Positions 46,591 through 55,796 are shown, numbered from the stretch's first letter. The stretch: DNA of 64,000 nt from Bremerella sp. TYQ1 (GCF_020150455.1 NZ_CP083740.1:4960001-5024000); one strand, 5' to 3'. The notes: a model not told the origin generated them from the sequence alone. A program made the numbers and translations.

Positions 46591-46610
46591 CCTCTGTGTG
46601 CTCTGTGGCT
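46582..46610 (-). repeat. Right inverted repeat of GxxExxY cassette
   Basis: The mirror of 46178-46206: three CTCTGTG units on the plus strand at 9-10 bp spacing, ending in GGCT. The first nine bases encode the C-terminal SL and the stop codon of the GxxExxY protein. Confidence 0.9.
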
Positions 46611-46711
46611 TGTTTTCTTAGAAAGAACGCTTGGCCGCCAAGAACTTAGAGCGTTATCGAGGGAGGATTGATTTGAAAATCCCGTAGCCCAAGATCTTCT
46701 CGGAGCCTCTC

Positions 46712-47746
46712 ATGAATTCACATCCCAATGCATCCCCGAAACTTCACAACGCCATGTGGCCTGGTTTGGTTGGTAAGGAAGAAGGGACCGATCATCCGCC
46801 GATCAGCTTGGAACGCATGTTGGAGTTGACCGCAAATGCGGAAGTGGATGGCATCAAGTACGACGGGATCGATTACTTTCTCTTTCACCCCCACACCGAC
46901 CCGGATGCTTCAGATGATGAATTGAAGCGAATTGCCGACTTGGTCGCCTCGCATAACTTAGCGATCGGTTCGCTGGTCGCTCCGATTTGGCCAGGCACCG
47001 TCGGTGGGCCAGCCATGGGAACCGAAGAAGAACGATCGAATTTCGTGCTGGCGGTGAAGAAGGCTTGCCGCATCGCGAAGATCTTCAACGAGCATGGCGT
47101 TCGACAATATGGCTGCATCCGGATCGACTCAGCCAGTGGTGTCGAAGATTGGTCAAAGGATCCTGAAGCCAACACCAAGCTGATCGCTGAAACGTTCAAA
47201 GAAGCAGGCAAAGTCGCCGCCGACAATGGCGAGCGATTGGCGGCAGAAGGGGAAATCTGTTGGGGGGCAATGCACTCCTGGAAAGACATGCTGAACCTCT
47301 TGGAAGCGGTTGGCATGCCGGGCACCGTCGGTTTTCAGGCCGACTTGGCTCACACTTATCTCTACTTGCTTGGCTATAACGCTCCACAGCACGCCTTGCT
47401 GAAGGAAGGTTACACCGAAGAAGAGTTCTGGGCCGCGTACACGGAAATGACGACTGCGTTGCGTCCTTGGACGATCGACTTCCATGTGGCTCAGAACGAC
47501 GGAAGCGTCCACGGTACCGGGTCGCATGACAAGACCGGTCGTCACTGTCCTGCCGACGATCCCAACGGCAAACTTGATATCGTCAATTGCAGTAAGTACT
47601 GGCTCGAAGGCGCTCAAGACCGCGGGATCAAACACATCTGCTGGGATGGCTGCATGTTCCCGAACGAAATGCTTGAGAAGCAGGAAACCTGGAACACGAT
47701 CCTTGATGTCATGATCAAAGTTCGTGACCAGTGTGGTTGGAATTAA
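46712..47746 (+). CDS. Sugar phosphate isomerase/epimerase (AP-endonuclease-2-like TIM barrel)
   Basis: 344 residues. [70 protein letters not shown] with a metal-ligand Glu, [16 protein letters not shown] with Asp/His, and [20 protein letters not shown] near the end give the xylose-isomerase-like barrel. The substrate is unknown. The run 46712-48957 (72-bp gap) with a Gfo/Idh/MocA dehydrogenase suggests a two-step oxidation/isomerisation of a sugar or cyclitol. Confidence 0.85.
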   Translation: MNSHPNASPKLHNAMWPGLVGKEEGTDHPPISLERMLELTANAEVDGIKYDGIDYFLFHPHTDPDASDDELKRIADLVASHNLAIGSLVAPIWPGTVGGPAMGTEEERSNFVLAVKKACRIAKIFNEHGVRQYGCIRIDSASGVEDWSKDPEANTKLIAETFKEAGKVAADNGERLAAEGEICWGAMHSWKDMLNLLEAVGMPGTVGFQADLAHTYLYLLGYNAPQHALLKEGYTEEEFWAAYTEMTTALRPWTIDFHVAQNDGSVHGTGSHDKTGRHCPADDPNGKLDIVNCSKYWLEGAQDRGIKHICWDGCMFPNEMLEKQETWNTILDVMIKVRDQCGWN

Positions 47747-47817
47747 GGCTCGCCGAATAACTCACCTAACACCCCTCGCGAATCCACTTCGCGTTTATCT
47801 ACTGGGAGATTACCAAC

Positions 47818-48957
47818 ATGGCAAAGAAACCTCTTCGCATCGGCTTGGTCGGTTACGGCTTTATGGGACGGACGCACTCCAATGGTTACAAACGTGTGCC
47901 AGACTTCTTTCCAGAGCTGGAATACCAGCCCGTTTTGAAAGCTGTTTGTGGTCGTAGCGAAGACAAAACCAAAGCCTTCGCCGAGCAGTGGGGCTACGAG
48001 TCGTACGAAACCGATTGGGAAAAGCTGATCGCCCGCGACGATATCGACGCCATCGACATCTGTACGCCTAACGACACCCACGGCCCAATTTCGATTGCTG
48101 CTGCGAAGGCTGGCAAAATGGTGCTGTGCGAAAAGCCGATTGGCATGAGCACGGCCGAAGGGGAAGAGATGGTCAAAGCGGTGGAAGACGCCGGCGTGGC
48201 GAACACCATCTTCTACAACTATCGTCGAATTCCTGCAGTGACGCTGGCTAAGAACATCATCGATAGCGGCAGGCTCGGACGAATCTTCCACTATCGCGCC
48301 AACTTCCTGCAAGACTGGACGATCAACGCCGACGTGCCCCAAGGGGGCGCTGGACTATGGCGATTGGATGCGGCTTCGGCGGGCTCTGGCGTGACTGGTG
48401 ACCTTCTGGCTCACTGTATCGACACGGCACTCTGGCTTAACGGCAGCATCAAGGATGTGAACGCGGTGACGGAAACGTTCGTCAAAGAGCGTCTGCACAG
48501 CGGAACCGGTAAGAAAGAGCCAGTCAAAATTGACGACGCTTGTTCGTTCTTCTGCCACTTCGAGAATGGTTCGCTCGGTTTGTTCGAGTCGACTCGCTAC
48601 GCTCGTGGGCACAAGGCGTTGTATACCTTCGAGATCAACGGCGAGAATGCTTCGATCCGCTGGGATCTGCACGACCTACACCGCTTAGAGTACTTCGATC
48701 ATGCCGACGAAGGAGAAGTCCGCGGCTGGCGCTCGATCCATGTGACCGACGGCGAGCACCCCTACATGGATCACTGGTGGGTCCCCGGTCTGAATGTCGG
48801 TTACGAACACAGCTTCGTCCACCATGTGGCCGACTTCTTGAAGAGCGTCGAAGAAGGGAAGCCGTGTGAGCCAACTTTCCGTAGTGCATTGGAAACCCAA
48901 AAGGTTTGCGATGCCGTGCTTTCGAGTGCCGCGGACCGAGCTTGGAAAGACATTTAG
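47818..48957 (+). CDS. Gfo/Idh/MocA family oxidoreductase (cytoplasmic)
   Basis: 379 residues; GGGAG precedes the ATG. No Tat signal, unlike the other two copies in the window. [20 protein letters not shown] binds NAD(P); [19 protein letters not shown] carries the catalytic EKP Lys; and [20 protein letters not shown] is the C-terminal signature with the His near the active site. A sugar or inositol dehydrogenase is likely. A terminator follows. Confidence 0.93.
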   Translation: MAKKPLRIGLVGYGFMGRTHSNGYKRVPDFFPELEYQPVLKAVCGRSEDKTKAFAEQWGYESYETDWEKLIARDDIDAIDICTPNDTHGPISIAAAKAGKMVLCEKPIGMSTAEGEEMVKAVEDAGVANTIFYNYRRIPAVTLAKNIIDSGRLGRIFHYRANFLQDWTINADVPQGGAGLWRLDAASAGSGVTGDLLAHCIDTALWLNGSIKDVNAVTETFVKERLHSGTGKKEPVKIDDACSFFCHFENGSLGLFESTRYARGHKALYTFEINGENASIRWDLHDLHRLEYFDHADEGEVRGWRSIHVTDGEHPYMDHWWVPGLNVGYEHSFVHHVADFLKSVEEGKPCEPTFRSALETQKVCDAVLSSAADRAWKDI

Positions 48958-48985
48958 TTCCTTGCGTCGTCGAGATAACCCACTA

Positions 48986-49018
48986 GGGAAAGGGTGCCAG
49001 GGTACCCTTTCCCTTTTT
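48986..49018 (+). terminator. Rho-independent terminator
   Basis: GGGAAAGGGT (48986-48995) pairs perfectly with ACCCTTTCCC (49004-49013) and is followed by five T residues. It ends the unit containing the isomerase and dehydrogenase genes. Confidence 0.9.
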
Positions 49019-49041
49019 CGTTTCTGGGCAAAGATAAACGC

Positions 49042-49695
49042 ATGAACTACTTCGCCCATGGAAGACCGTTTGTCGATCAGCCCTATTTCCTCGCAGGTAC
49101 TGCAGTGCCTGATTGGCTGAACGTTGTCGATCGCAAGTGCCGAGCCCGCTCGAAAAAGGCTCTGCCACTGTGTGACGCCGACGATCCGCTCGTCGCTCAG
49201 ATTGCCGCTGGGATCGTTCAGCATCATGCCGACGACGATTGGTTTCATCGAACCGAAGAATTTAACCGGCTGCAGTGGGATTTCACGAAGCGAATCCGTG
49301 ATTTCCTGGGTAAAGACAGCGGAATGCGACCCAGTTTTCTGGGACACATTTTGGTGGAACTATTGCTCGACTCGGTGTTGATGGAAGATCATCCCGAGGA
49401 GCTAAATGCCTATTATTTAGCACTCAGCAACGTCGACGGAGGGCTCGTGCAACGAACCGTCGAGCGAATTGCCGAGCGTCCAGCCGACCGATTAGATTGG
49501 TTCATCGGCCGCTTTGTCGAGGTGCGATTTTTAGAGGATTATCCAGACGACGAAAAACTGCTTTACCGGTTGAATCAGGTCATGCAGCGCGTCAAACTAC
49601 CAGCTTTGCCGGACACATTCGGTCAGCTCTTGCCGGAGCTTCGCCGTGACGTTCGAGCCTCATCCGCGGCTTTGCTGACCGCGCATTCCACGTAA
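49042..49695 (+). CDS. AcpH-like / HD-type hydrolase, tentative
   Basis: 217 residues from the ATG at 49042. MNYFAHGRPF, LAGTAVPDWLNVVDRK, AAGIVQHHADDDWFH and GHILVELLLDSVLME show the His/Asp pattern and all-helical nature of acyl-carrier-protein phosphodiesterase-like proteins, a subgroup of HD-domain hydrolases. The similarity is only by motif; it could be another metal-dependent hydrolase. It lies between the dehydrogenase and a sugar epimerase gene on the same strand, 43 bp before the latter. Confidence 0.6.
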   Translation: MNYFAHGRPFVDQPYFLAGTAVPDWLNVVDRKCRARSKKALPLCDADDPLVAQIAAGIVQHHADDDWFHRTEEFNRLQWDFTKRIRDFLGKDSGMRPSFLGHILVELLLDSVLMEDHPEELNAYYLALSNVDGGLVQRTVERIAERPADRLDWFIGRFVEVRFLEDYPDDEKLLYRLNQVMQRVKLPALPDTFGQLLPELRRDVRASSAALLTAHST

Positions 49696-49737
49696 CTGCC
49701 CCTCTGTATTTTCATAAATGTTCAGGAGACCCCGTCG

Positions 49738-50586
49738 ATGAAATTTGGCATGAACTTGTTGCTTTGGTCTGGCGATCCCGATGACAGCCTTTTGCCGGTC
49801 ATCGAAGAATTGAAGGCCATTGGTTACGACGGGGTAGAGATTCCGCTTTTCAATCTCGACGTCGACAAATGGACCAAGTACGGCGAAAAGATCAAAGCCA
49901 TGGATCTGAAGTGTACTGCCGTGACGGTTCGCAATGAAGAAGACAATCCCATCGGCTCCGATGCGGCCGTGCGAGCTAAAGGTGTCGAACTGAATAAGAA
50001 AACGCTCGACTGCTGTGCCGCCCTGGGGGCTGAAACTCTGGTGGGGCCGTACCATTCGGCGATCGGTATCTTCAGTGGTGCCGGCCCAACGGAAGACGAA
50101 TGGAAATGGGGCGTCGATTCGATGCGCCAAGTCGCCGAACATGCTGGAGATGTCAACGTAATGCTGGGCGTCGAAGCATTGAATCGCTTTGAAACCTACT
50201 TGCTCAACACGCACAAAGACTCGGCTCGATTTGTGCGTGAAGTCGATCATCCGAACTGCAAGATGATGTACGACACATTCCACGCAAACATCGAAGAAGC
50301 AGATTTTGCCCAGGCCATTCGCGATTGTTCCGACGTTTTGCATCACGTGCATATCTCGGAAAACAACCGCGCTACGCCAGGAAGTGGCCATGTCGATTTC
50401 GACACCAACTTCGATACGCTCAAGGAAGTGGGCTACGACGGCTGGATGGTGGTGGAAGCATTTGGTTTGGCTTTGCCTGAAATCGCTGCTGCGACCAAGA
50501 TCTGGCGAAAGATGTTCGAGACTGAACTACAGCTTGCCAAAGATGGTCTCGCGTTCATGAAGCAAGAAGTTGCCAAACGCTGGTAA
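49738..50586 (+). CDS. Sugar 3-epimerase-like TIM barrel (D-tagatose/D-psicose 3-epimerase type)
   Basis: 282 residues; CAGGAGA precedes the ATG. MKFGMNLLLWSGD at the start, LKAIGYDGVEIPLFN, MLGVEALNRFETYLLNT (ligand Glu), MMYDTFHANIEE (Asp, His), HVHISENNRATPGSGHVDF (His) and MVVEAFG (Glu) match the metal ligands of the tagatose/psicose/allulose 3-epimerase group. It completes the sugar cluster. A terminator follows. Confidence 0.88.
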   Translation: MKFGMNLLLWSGDPDDSLLPVIEELKAIGYDGVEIPLFNLDVDKWTKYGEKIKAMDLKCTAVTVRNEEDNPIGSDAAVRAKGVELNKKTLDCCAALGAETLVGPYHSAIGIFSGAGPTEDEWKWGVDSMRQVAEHAGDVNVMLGVEALNRFETYLLNTHKDSARFVREVDHPNCKMMYDTFHANIEEADFAQAIRDCSDVLHHVHISENNRATPGSGHVDFDTNFDTLKEVGYDGWMVVEAFGLALPEIAAATKIWRKMFETELQLAKDGLAFMKQEVAKRW

Positions 50587-50612
50587 AACATCGCCCATCG
50601 CATTCAATGAAA

Positions 50613-50640
50613 AGGCCACGTTCACGCGTGGTCTTTTTTT
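50613..50640 (+). terminator. Rho-independent terminator
   Basis: A stem of GGCCACG with CGTGGTC (one G-T pair), a short loop, and seven T residues; it follows the epimerase gene. Confidence 0.85.
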
Positions 50641-50709
50641 ATTTCCAATGGTGAATCCGCTGGTCGGTTTCATCTTGGTTTCTCGCGTATCGATCGATAT
50701 AGTTCCGTT

Positions 50710-51462
50710 ATGACCGATGACGAAGAACAGTTCGATCTTTCCGCCATGTTCGCCGACGATGCTGACGACGGGGGACTTTCGTTGGAGCGATTGTCGGAGA
50801 CCTATGCCGAGGCGCTCGGTAATCGGCCTGCTCCGTTCCAGGAAGAAAAGCCGGAAGAGGAAGACGAAACTTCGGAAGAAGAATCGACCGCCGAGGCGGT
50901 TTCTCGCTTGGCGGATGAAGCGGAAGCGGATGACCCTTGCGAGCTTTCTCCGACGACCATTCTGGAATCGATCTTGTTTGTCGGCAACGCGTCGAATGAC
51001 AAGCTAACCGCTGAGAAAGCAGCGTCTGTGATGCGAGGCGTGCAAGCCGACGAGATCGATGACTTGGTCGCTCAGCTCAATCGCAAGTACGAAGCCGAAG
51101 GATGTCCCTACGAGATAACCGCCGTTGGTGGAACCTATCGGATGGCGTTGCGAGACGAGTTTCGGCCGCTACGTGAAAAGTTCTACGGCAAAGTAAGAGA
51201 AGCGAAACTCTCGCAGCCGGCGATCGATGTGTTGTCGCTTGTCGCTTACAACCAAGGAGCAACGCGGGAAGAAGTCGACGAGATGCGCAGCAAGCCGAGT
51301 GGCCCTATTCTGACGCAGTTAGTCCGCCGTCGATTGCTTCGCGTACAGCCAGACCCCGAAGAAAAACGGGTCAAACGATACACGACTACCGAACGCTTTT
51401 TGCAGCTGTTCGGGCTGACTTCCCTGGATGATTTGCCTCAACCACAGAGTCTAGACGATTAA
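50710..51462 (+). CDS. scpB: Chromosome condensation complex subunit ScpB
   Basis: 250 residues. ScpB joins ScpA and SMC in the bacterial condensin. The first 75 residues are strongly acidic (KPEEEDETSEEESTAEAV), an extension absent from most ScpB; the family core begins at LSPTTILESILFVGNASNDK and includes LAYNQGATREEVDEMR-like winged helices and ILTQLVRRRLLR. No scpA gene is present in the window, so scpA and scpB are not neighbours here. Confidence 0.9.
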   Translation: MTDDEEQFDLSAMFADDADDGGLSLERLSETYAEALGNRPAPFQEEKPEEEDETSEEESTAEAVSRLADEAEADDPCELSPTTILESILFVGNASNDKLTAEKAASVMRGVQADEIDDLVAQLNRKYEAEGCPYEITAVGGTYRMALRDEFRPLREKFYGKVREAKLSQPAIDVLSLVAYNQGATREEVDEMRSKPSGPILTQLVRRRLLRVQPDPEEKRVKRYTTTERFLQLFGLTSLDDLPQPQSLDD

Positions 51463-51681
51463 ATTCGTGTTCTTAACTTATTGCCAGCAAATAGGTTGCG
51501 GTGAGAAAGCCCATTGACGGCTGACGAGCTCACATCTGCTTGGTACAATGCGACCCATCGATTTTGAGGGGCACAAGTTGCCCCTATTCGCACTTCCGCG
51601 ATACTTAGTGAGTGTTGCTTGGCGGAGGGCCTTAGCCGTTTTCGCCATCGAAGTGATTCGTCCCCCTACCCCAGGTTTGGC

Positions 51682-52377
51682 ATGAGCCGTCGTTCGCATC
51701 TCGCGCGACTTCGCCAACAATCTCCGCTGATTCTGCCATCGGTGCTATCGTGCGACTTTAGCGATATGCGCGGTGAGGTAGAGAGGCTGGAAGCAGCTGG
51801 CGTGCAAGCACTTCATTTGGACGTGATGGACGGAAATTTCGTCCCTAACATCACTTACGGAATGCCCATTGTCGCCGCGTTTCGCAAGTTGTCACAACTT
51901 CCGCTCGACGTCCATTTGATGATCGAGAATCCGGAGCGTTACATCCGACAGTTCTATGAGGCGGGCGCGGATATCATTACCGTCCACGAAGAAGCGACTG
52001 GATCGGAAACGGCCAGGGTTCTGCAAGAGATCAAAGATCTTGGTTGCGGAGCCGGCGTGACGATCAATCCCGACATTCCTGTCGAGCGAGTCATGCCCTT
52101 TGTGGACACAGCGGACTTGATACTGATCATGAGTGTGAATGCAGGATTTGGCGGACAAAAGTTCAATCCTGTCGCGTTGGAGAAACTCGAAGCTCTGCGA
52201 AAAGTGGCCCCGCCGGAACTTCTTTTGGAAGTTGACGGCGGCGTGAACCTGGAAACGGTTCAAGCATGCACGGACGCGGGAGCTGACCTTCTGGTAATAG
52301 GATCAGCGATTTTCAATCAATCGGATTACGGCGAAGCGATCGACCAGCTTTATCGCACTGCCCAAGTTTCGACCTAA
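51682..52377 (+). CDS. rpe: Ribulose-phosphate 3-epimerase
   Basis: Interconverts ribulose 5-phosphate and xylulose 5-phosphate. 231 residues from the ATG at 51682; an upstream TTG-started version (51619) adds residues without family similarity. ILPSVLSCDFSDM, LHLDVMDGNFVPN, DVHLMIENPERY, TVHEEATG, MSVNAGFGGQKF and LEVDGGVNLETV supply the metal ligands and phosphate loop. It starts the run rpe - phosphatase-like gene - accD, with gaps of 16 bp and an overlap. Confidence 0.95.
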   Translation: MSRRSHLARLRQQSPLILPSVLSCDFSDMRGEVERLEAAGVQALHLDVMDGNFVPNITYGMPIVAAFRKLSQLPLDVHLMIENPERYIRQFYEAGADIITVHEEATGSETARVLQEIKDLGCGAGVTINPDIPVERVMPFVDTADLILIMSVNAGFGGQKFNPVALEKLEALRKVAPPELLLEVDGGVNLETVQACTDAGADLLVIGSAIFNQSDYGEAIDQLYRTAQVST

Positions 52378-52393
52378 TTGAGAACAGCTTGCC

Positions 52394-52981
52394 ATGTTAC
52401 GCATAGTGCTCGTCCGACCAGGGCAGACCGAATATGACTTTCAGGGTCGTATTCGTAGCCGTTTAGCGATGCCGTTGACTGAAGAGGGTACTCGCCAAGC
52501 GTCGGAAATGGTTCATCAACTTCAGGCTTTGCAGATCGAAGCCATCTACTGTGGCCCTTGTCAGGCATGTCAGCAGACGGCGGACGAATTTGCAAAGGCT
52601 CTCGGCAAACGAGTCCGTCAAATGGACTGTTTGACCAATTTGAACGCCGGATTATGGCAAGGGAAGCTGATCACTGAGGTGAAGCAGAACCAGCCGACGG
52701 TGTACCGCTTGTGGCAGGAAAACCCAGAGGCGGTCTGTCCCCCCCAAGGGGAGACTTTGGGCGAGGTGCGCTTGCGTGTCCAGAACGCCCTAGACAAGAT
52801 ATGGAAAAAGCATCAAAAAGGCGAAGGCAACGTGATTGTGGTCGCCCCAGAACCTCTGGCATCCATCATTCGCAGCGAGATCCTGCAGACCGACTTCGGT
52901 GATTTGTGGCAAGCTGAACGCCGATGTGGATGGTGGGAATTGATCCAGTATGAAAAAAACGCAGTCGTCTCCAAAGTCTAA
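52394..52981 (+). CDS. Histidine-phosphatase-fold protein lacking catalytic residues
   Basis: 195 residues. The overall pattern is phosphoglycerate mutase/histidine phosphatase: [81 protein letters not shown]. The RHG motif that carries the phosphorylated His reads R8-P9-G10; the second His motif reads V150-A151-P152-E153-P154; the helix Arg (normally in SSPLxRAxQTA) is A58. So every key catalytic residue is replaced although the frame is intact. A non-catalytic role is likely. The gene overlaps the start of accD by 32 bp and follows rpe by 16 bp. Confidence 0.9.
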   Translation: MLRIVLVRPGQTEYDFQGRIRSRLAMPLTEEGTRQASEMVHQLQALQIEAIYCGPCQACQQTADEFAKALGKRVRQMDCLTNLNAGLWQGKLITEVKQNQPTVYRLWQENPEAVCPPQGETLGEVRLRVQNALDKIWKKHQKGEGNVIVVAPEPLASIIRSEILQTDFGDLWQAERRCGWWELIQYEKNAVVSKV

Positions 52982-53909
52982 GTCGAGCAAGAAAGCGTCG
53001 ACCGACACCATGGAAACTACCTCTCCGACTAATCCCCTCGTCGAGGAATCGAACATGGCATCCGTCTCTTCGGATCTAGTCTCGCAAACTGAAGAATCGG
53101 GCAAACCCAAAAAGCGTGGCGTGCCAGAAGGCCTCTGGCAACGCTGTCCTGGGTGTCAGGCCGTTATTTTCCGCAAGCAAGCCGAACAGCAGCAAGGCGT
53201 TTGCCCGGAGTGCGATTATCACTGGACCATCTCGGCCCAGCAGCGCATCGAACAGGTCTTAGACACCGGCACGTTCGAGGAATGGGATACCAACCTGGAA
53301 TCGCTCGATCCGCTCGGATTCAAGGACAAAAAGTCGTACGCCGACCGTCTCATTGCCGAGCAAAAGCGTACCGGCCTGCGAGAAGCCGCTTTGACCGGTT
53401 GCGGCATGATCCGTGCTCGACGTGTCGCCATCGGTGTGACCGACAGTGCTTTTATCATGGGTAGCATGGGCAGCGTGGTCGGCGAAAAGCTGACCCGGTT
53501 GATCGAACGAGCCACGGCTCAAGATCTGCCGTTGATTATCATTAGCGGTTCCGGGGGTGGAGCTCGTATGCACGAGGGCATTTTGTCCCTGATGCAAATG
53601 GCTAAAACAACCGCTGCTTTGGCGAAATTTCACGAAGCTGGTGGTTTGTTTATCTCGGTCCTGACCAACCCTACGATGGGCGGCGTGGCGGCCAGCTTCG
53701 CTTCCTTGGGTGACTTGATCTTCGCCGAACCGAAGGCCCTTGTGGGTTTTGCCGGTCCGCGTACGATCAAAGCGACCATCCGCATCGACTTACCGGAAGG
53801 CTTCCAGACGAGCGAATTCCTCCTCGATCATGGTTTCGTCGACCGAATCGTTCCGCGGAACAAGCTGAAGTTGGAGATCGCTCGGGCGATCGACTACTGC
53901 GGCAAATAG
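52950..53909 (+). CDS. accD: Acetyl-CoA carboxylase carboxyltransferase subunit beta
   Basis: The beta half of the carboxyltransferase that makes malonyl-CoA for fatty acid synthesis, working with AccA (not in the window). 319 residues. A lysine/serine-rich N-terminal tail of about 55 residues precedes the zinc ribbon (C66-P-G-C69 ... C85-P-E-C88), then [49 protein letters not shown] and FVDRIVPR. The start at 52950 lies inside the phosphatase-like gene; ATGs at codon 21 (53010) or 36 (53055) would also keep the whole conserved domain. Confidence 0.93.
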   Translation: MKKTQSSPKSKSSKKASTDTMETTSPTNPLVEESNMASVSSDLVSQTEESGKPKKRGVPEGLWQRCPGCQAVIFRKQAEQQQGVCPECDYHWTISAQQRIEQVLDTGTFEEWDTNLESLDPLGFKDKKSYADRLIAEQKRTGLREAALTGCGMIRARRVAIGVTDSAFIMGSMGSVVGEKLTRLIERATAQDLPLIIISGSGGGARMHEGILSLMQMAKTTAALAKFHEAGGLFISVLTNPTMGGVAASFASLGDLIFAEPKALVGFAGPRTIKATIRIDLPEGFQTSEFLLDHGFVDRIVPRNKLKLEIARAIDYCGK

Positions 53910-54076
53910 CCTGATAACGTCCTCTCGCTTCGGCGGCACGTTCCAGGAAGGTGTCTCTTGTGCCGCTTTGCATGCCAGCTTAAAGTGGGGTGAGAGGCAC
54001 CGGAACAGTCAGGCTAATACGACCCAATCGACGTCAAAAGGACGTTCGATGCGCTATTTCGTAGCGCGGAATCCGT

Positions 54077-54120
54077 TCAGGGGCCTAAATTTGAAGTACG
54101 TTTTCAAGTTTGACCCCTGA
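54077..54120 (+). promoter_or_regulatory. Long hairpin upstream of the protein kinase gene
   Basis: Arms 54077-54095 and 54103-54120 begin and end with TCAGGGG / CCCCTGA and share AATTTGAA / TTCAAGTT with a few mismatches; loop 7 nt. There is no T-run, so it is more likely a leader structure (or a repeat) than a terminator. It lies 21 bp before the start codon at 54142, where no ribosome binding site is visible. Confidence 0.6.
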
Positions 54121-54141
54121 TTGCGTGAGTTCCCTTCTCCG

Positions 54142-55020
54142 ATGAGTCTGCTCAAGAAGTTCAAGTCGCTCTTTGCCGGCCAACAACGGCTCGATATCGC
54201 CTCGCGATTTCAGATCCTCAAAGAGGCGGTCTCCGGCACCATGAGCGAATTCTACAAGGTTCGCGAGCACTCCACCGGGCAGACGCTTGGGCTGAAGATC
54301 CTCGATCTGGAAAAGCAGCAGTTCTTCGATTCCCGTTTCCAGGGCCTTTCCCGGCCGAAGGAAGGGGAAATCGCCATGTCGCTTACCCATCCTTGCATCG
54401 TTCGTACGCTCGAGCACGGCATGGTTACCTCGGGGCAGCAGTACGTCCTGATGGAGTTTCTCGAAGGCAAGGGGCTCAATTCGCTGATTGTCGACCGAGA
54501 CCCCATGCTCGAAGGTAAGCAGCTCTTGCTGCTGCGGCAAATGGCCGATGCGTTGGCCTGCGTCCACGAGGCCGGCTATATCCACCGCGATATTTGCCCG
54601 CGTAACTTCATTGCGGCCCCTGACTGCCGTTCCTGTAAGCTGATCGACTTCGGCCTTACGCTGCCGGCCAAGCCAGAGTTCATGGCACCTGGCAACCGCA
54701 CAGGAACCCCTAACTACATGGCTCCGGAAATCGTTCGCCGGCGACCCACCGACCAACGCGTCGATATCTTCTCGCTTGGCGTAACTGCTTTCCGATTATT
54801 GGTTTACGAATTGCCTTGGGCCAGCGTAGAAGGAACCGGACGCGATGCGTTGACCCACGATACGATGCCGCCGGGCAACATCTTCGACCATCGGCCGAAG
54901 CTCAATCAGGATCTCGGCAAGTTGATCATGTCCTGTATCGAGCGAGATCCGCGGAATCGGCCGGAAACGGCTCGGGACCTGCTTAACGCACTGCAGCGAA
55001 TCAAATCGGTCGACGCGTAA
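54142..55020 (+). CDS. Ser/Thr protein kinase, single domain
   Basis: 292 residues from the ATG at 54142; a TTG at 54121 is also open. The glycine loop is weak (EAVSGTMSEFYKV), but the ATP lysine K52, H148-R149-D150 with N155, D169-F170-G171 and APE (YMAPEI) are all present, so activity is plausible. There is no membrane segment or sensor domain after the kinase domain, unlike most planctomycete kinases; the N-terminal MSLLKKFKSLFAG could associate with membranes. It probably stands alone. Confidence 0.88.
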   Translation: MSLLKKFKSLFAGQQRLDIASRFQILKEAVSGTMSEFYKVREHSTGQTLGLKILDLEKQQFFDSRFQGLSRPKEGEIAMSLTHPCIVRTLEHGMVTSGQQYVLMEFLEGKGLNSLIVDRDPMLEGKQLLLLRQMADALACVHEAGYIHRDICPRNFIAAPDCRSCKLIDFGLTLPAKPEFMAPGNRTGTPNYMAPEIVRRRPTDQRVDIFSLGVTAFRLLVYELPWASVEGTGRDALTHDTMPPGNIFDHRPKLNQDLGKLIMSCIERDPRNRPETARDLLNALQRIKSVDA

Positions 55021-55198
55021 CTGGTAGATTGTAGCCGTAGAAACGGCTCATTCGGCGGGTTGGTTACGGCTTGACGGCCCTGGGGGCTCTGGTATCATGA
55101 TGCGTTTCCCCTTGATCCGAAATAGTCGCCTAGGCGATCAAATACCTGGCGGATCGGACGTTTTCCGCCTGATAAACGCATAACGCAGGAGAGTTACC

Positions 55199-55405
55199 GT
55201 GACCATCGATAAAAGCCTGAAAGTGAAACGGGGCGGTATTTCGACCCGTAGTGTGCTCAAGCGTACCGAACGTATCGCTCAAATGAAGGCCCAGGGCAAG
55301 TTCGACGAAGAGAGCCAATCGCCTATCGGTCTGCCCAAGACCAAGGTCATCAAGATCTCGATGAAGAAGAAGAAGAAGGTCAAAGAAGAAGACGCGAAGA
55401 AATAG
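55199..55405 (+). CDS. Small basic protein (planctomycete/verrucomicrobial/chlamydial type)
   Basis: 68 residues with a GTG start; CAGGAGA precedes it. KSLKVKRGGISTRSVLKRTE is the conserved core; the C-terminus ends in a lysine-rich tail (KISMKKKKKVKEEDAKK). It belongs to the small basic protein family restricted to the PVC group (TIGR04137 as I recall), suspected to bind ribosomes or RNA. It is short enough that automatic annotation could miss it. A terminator follows, so it is its own unit. Confidence 0.85.
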   Translation: MTIDKSLKVKRGGISTRSVLKRTERIAQMKAQGKFDEESQSPIGLPKTKVIKISMKKKKKVKEEDAKK

Positions 55406-55434
55406 TCGCGACGCTGACCACATCCGATCAAAAG

Positions 55435-55465
55435 AAAGCCTTGGCTCAACCGCCGAGGCTTTTTT
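55435..55465 (+). terminator. Rho-independent terminator
   Basis: AAAGCCTTGGC pairs with GCCGAGGCTTT (one T-G pair), followed by T residues; it ends the small basic protein gene. Confidence 0.88.
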
Positions 55466-55700
55466 GTGCGCTTGGGGGCGTGAAAAGTGGGTTGTGAAAG
55501 AACGGCCGCGAGACTTGATCGTCAGCCTACGAAAAATGTGTCCAAGGCCCAAACGCTTTTCAGGCAGGGGCGAATTCCCCGAGAGTTACGCCCCGGCCGC
55601 TTGCGCAAGTGCCGCATTCTTGCGAATTGGGACGTTCAAGCTAGGGGCATGCTTGAGCACCAGGCCATGTATGCGATAAGTAAAGTGCGTGAATACTTTG

Positions 55701-55729
55701 TTGATACTTGTGCAATAAAAATTTATAAT
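55701..55729 (+). promoter_or_regulatory. Near-consensus sigma-70 promoter with no downstream gene
   Basis: TTGATA (55701-55706), exactly 17 bp, TATAAT (55724-55729). The expected start near 55736 has no plus-strand gene after it; the transcript would run into the 3' end of the convergent DUF3891 gene (55797-56558). The rest of the gap 55466-55796 has only short shadow frames. It may drive a small or antisense RNA. Confidence 0.6.
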
Positions 55730-55796
55730 AGAGGGCAATCCCGATTCGCAGCGCTCCGGCTGGTTTGAAGACGTTTGTCGAGATCGCCTCGCTTCC

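Noticed and set aside
55464..55768. Short plus-strand frames after the small basic protein gene
   Set aside because: They start before the candidate promoter, have no ribosome binding sites, and their composition is not coding-like.
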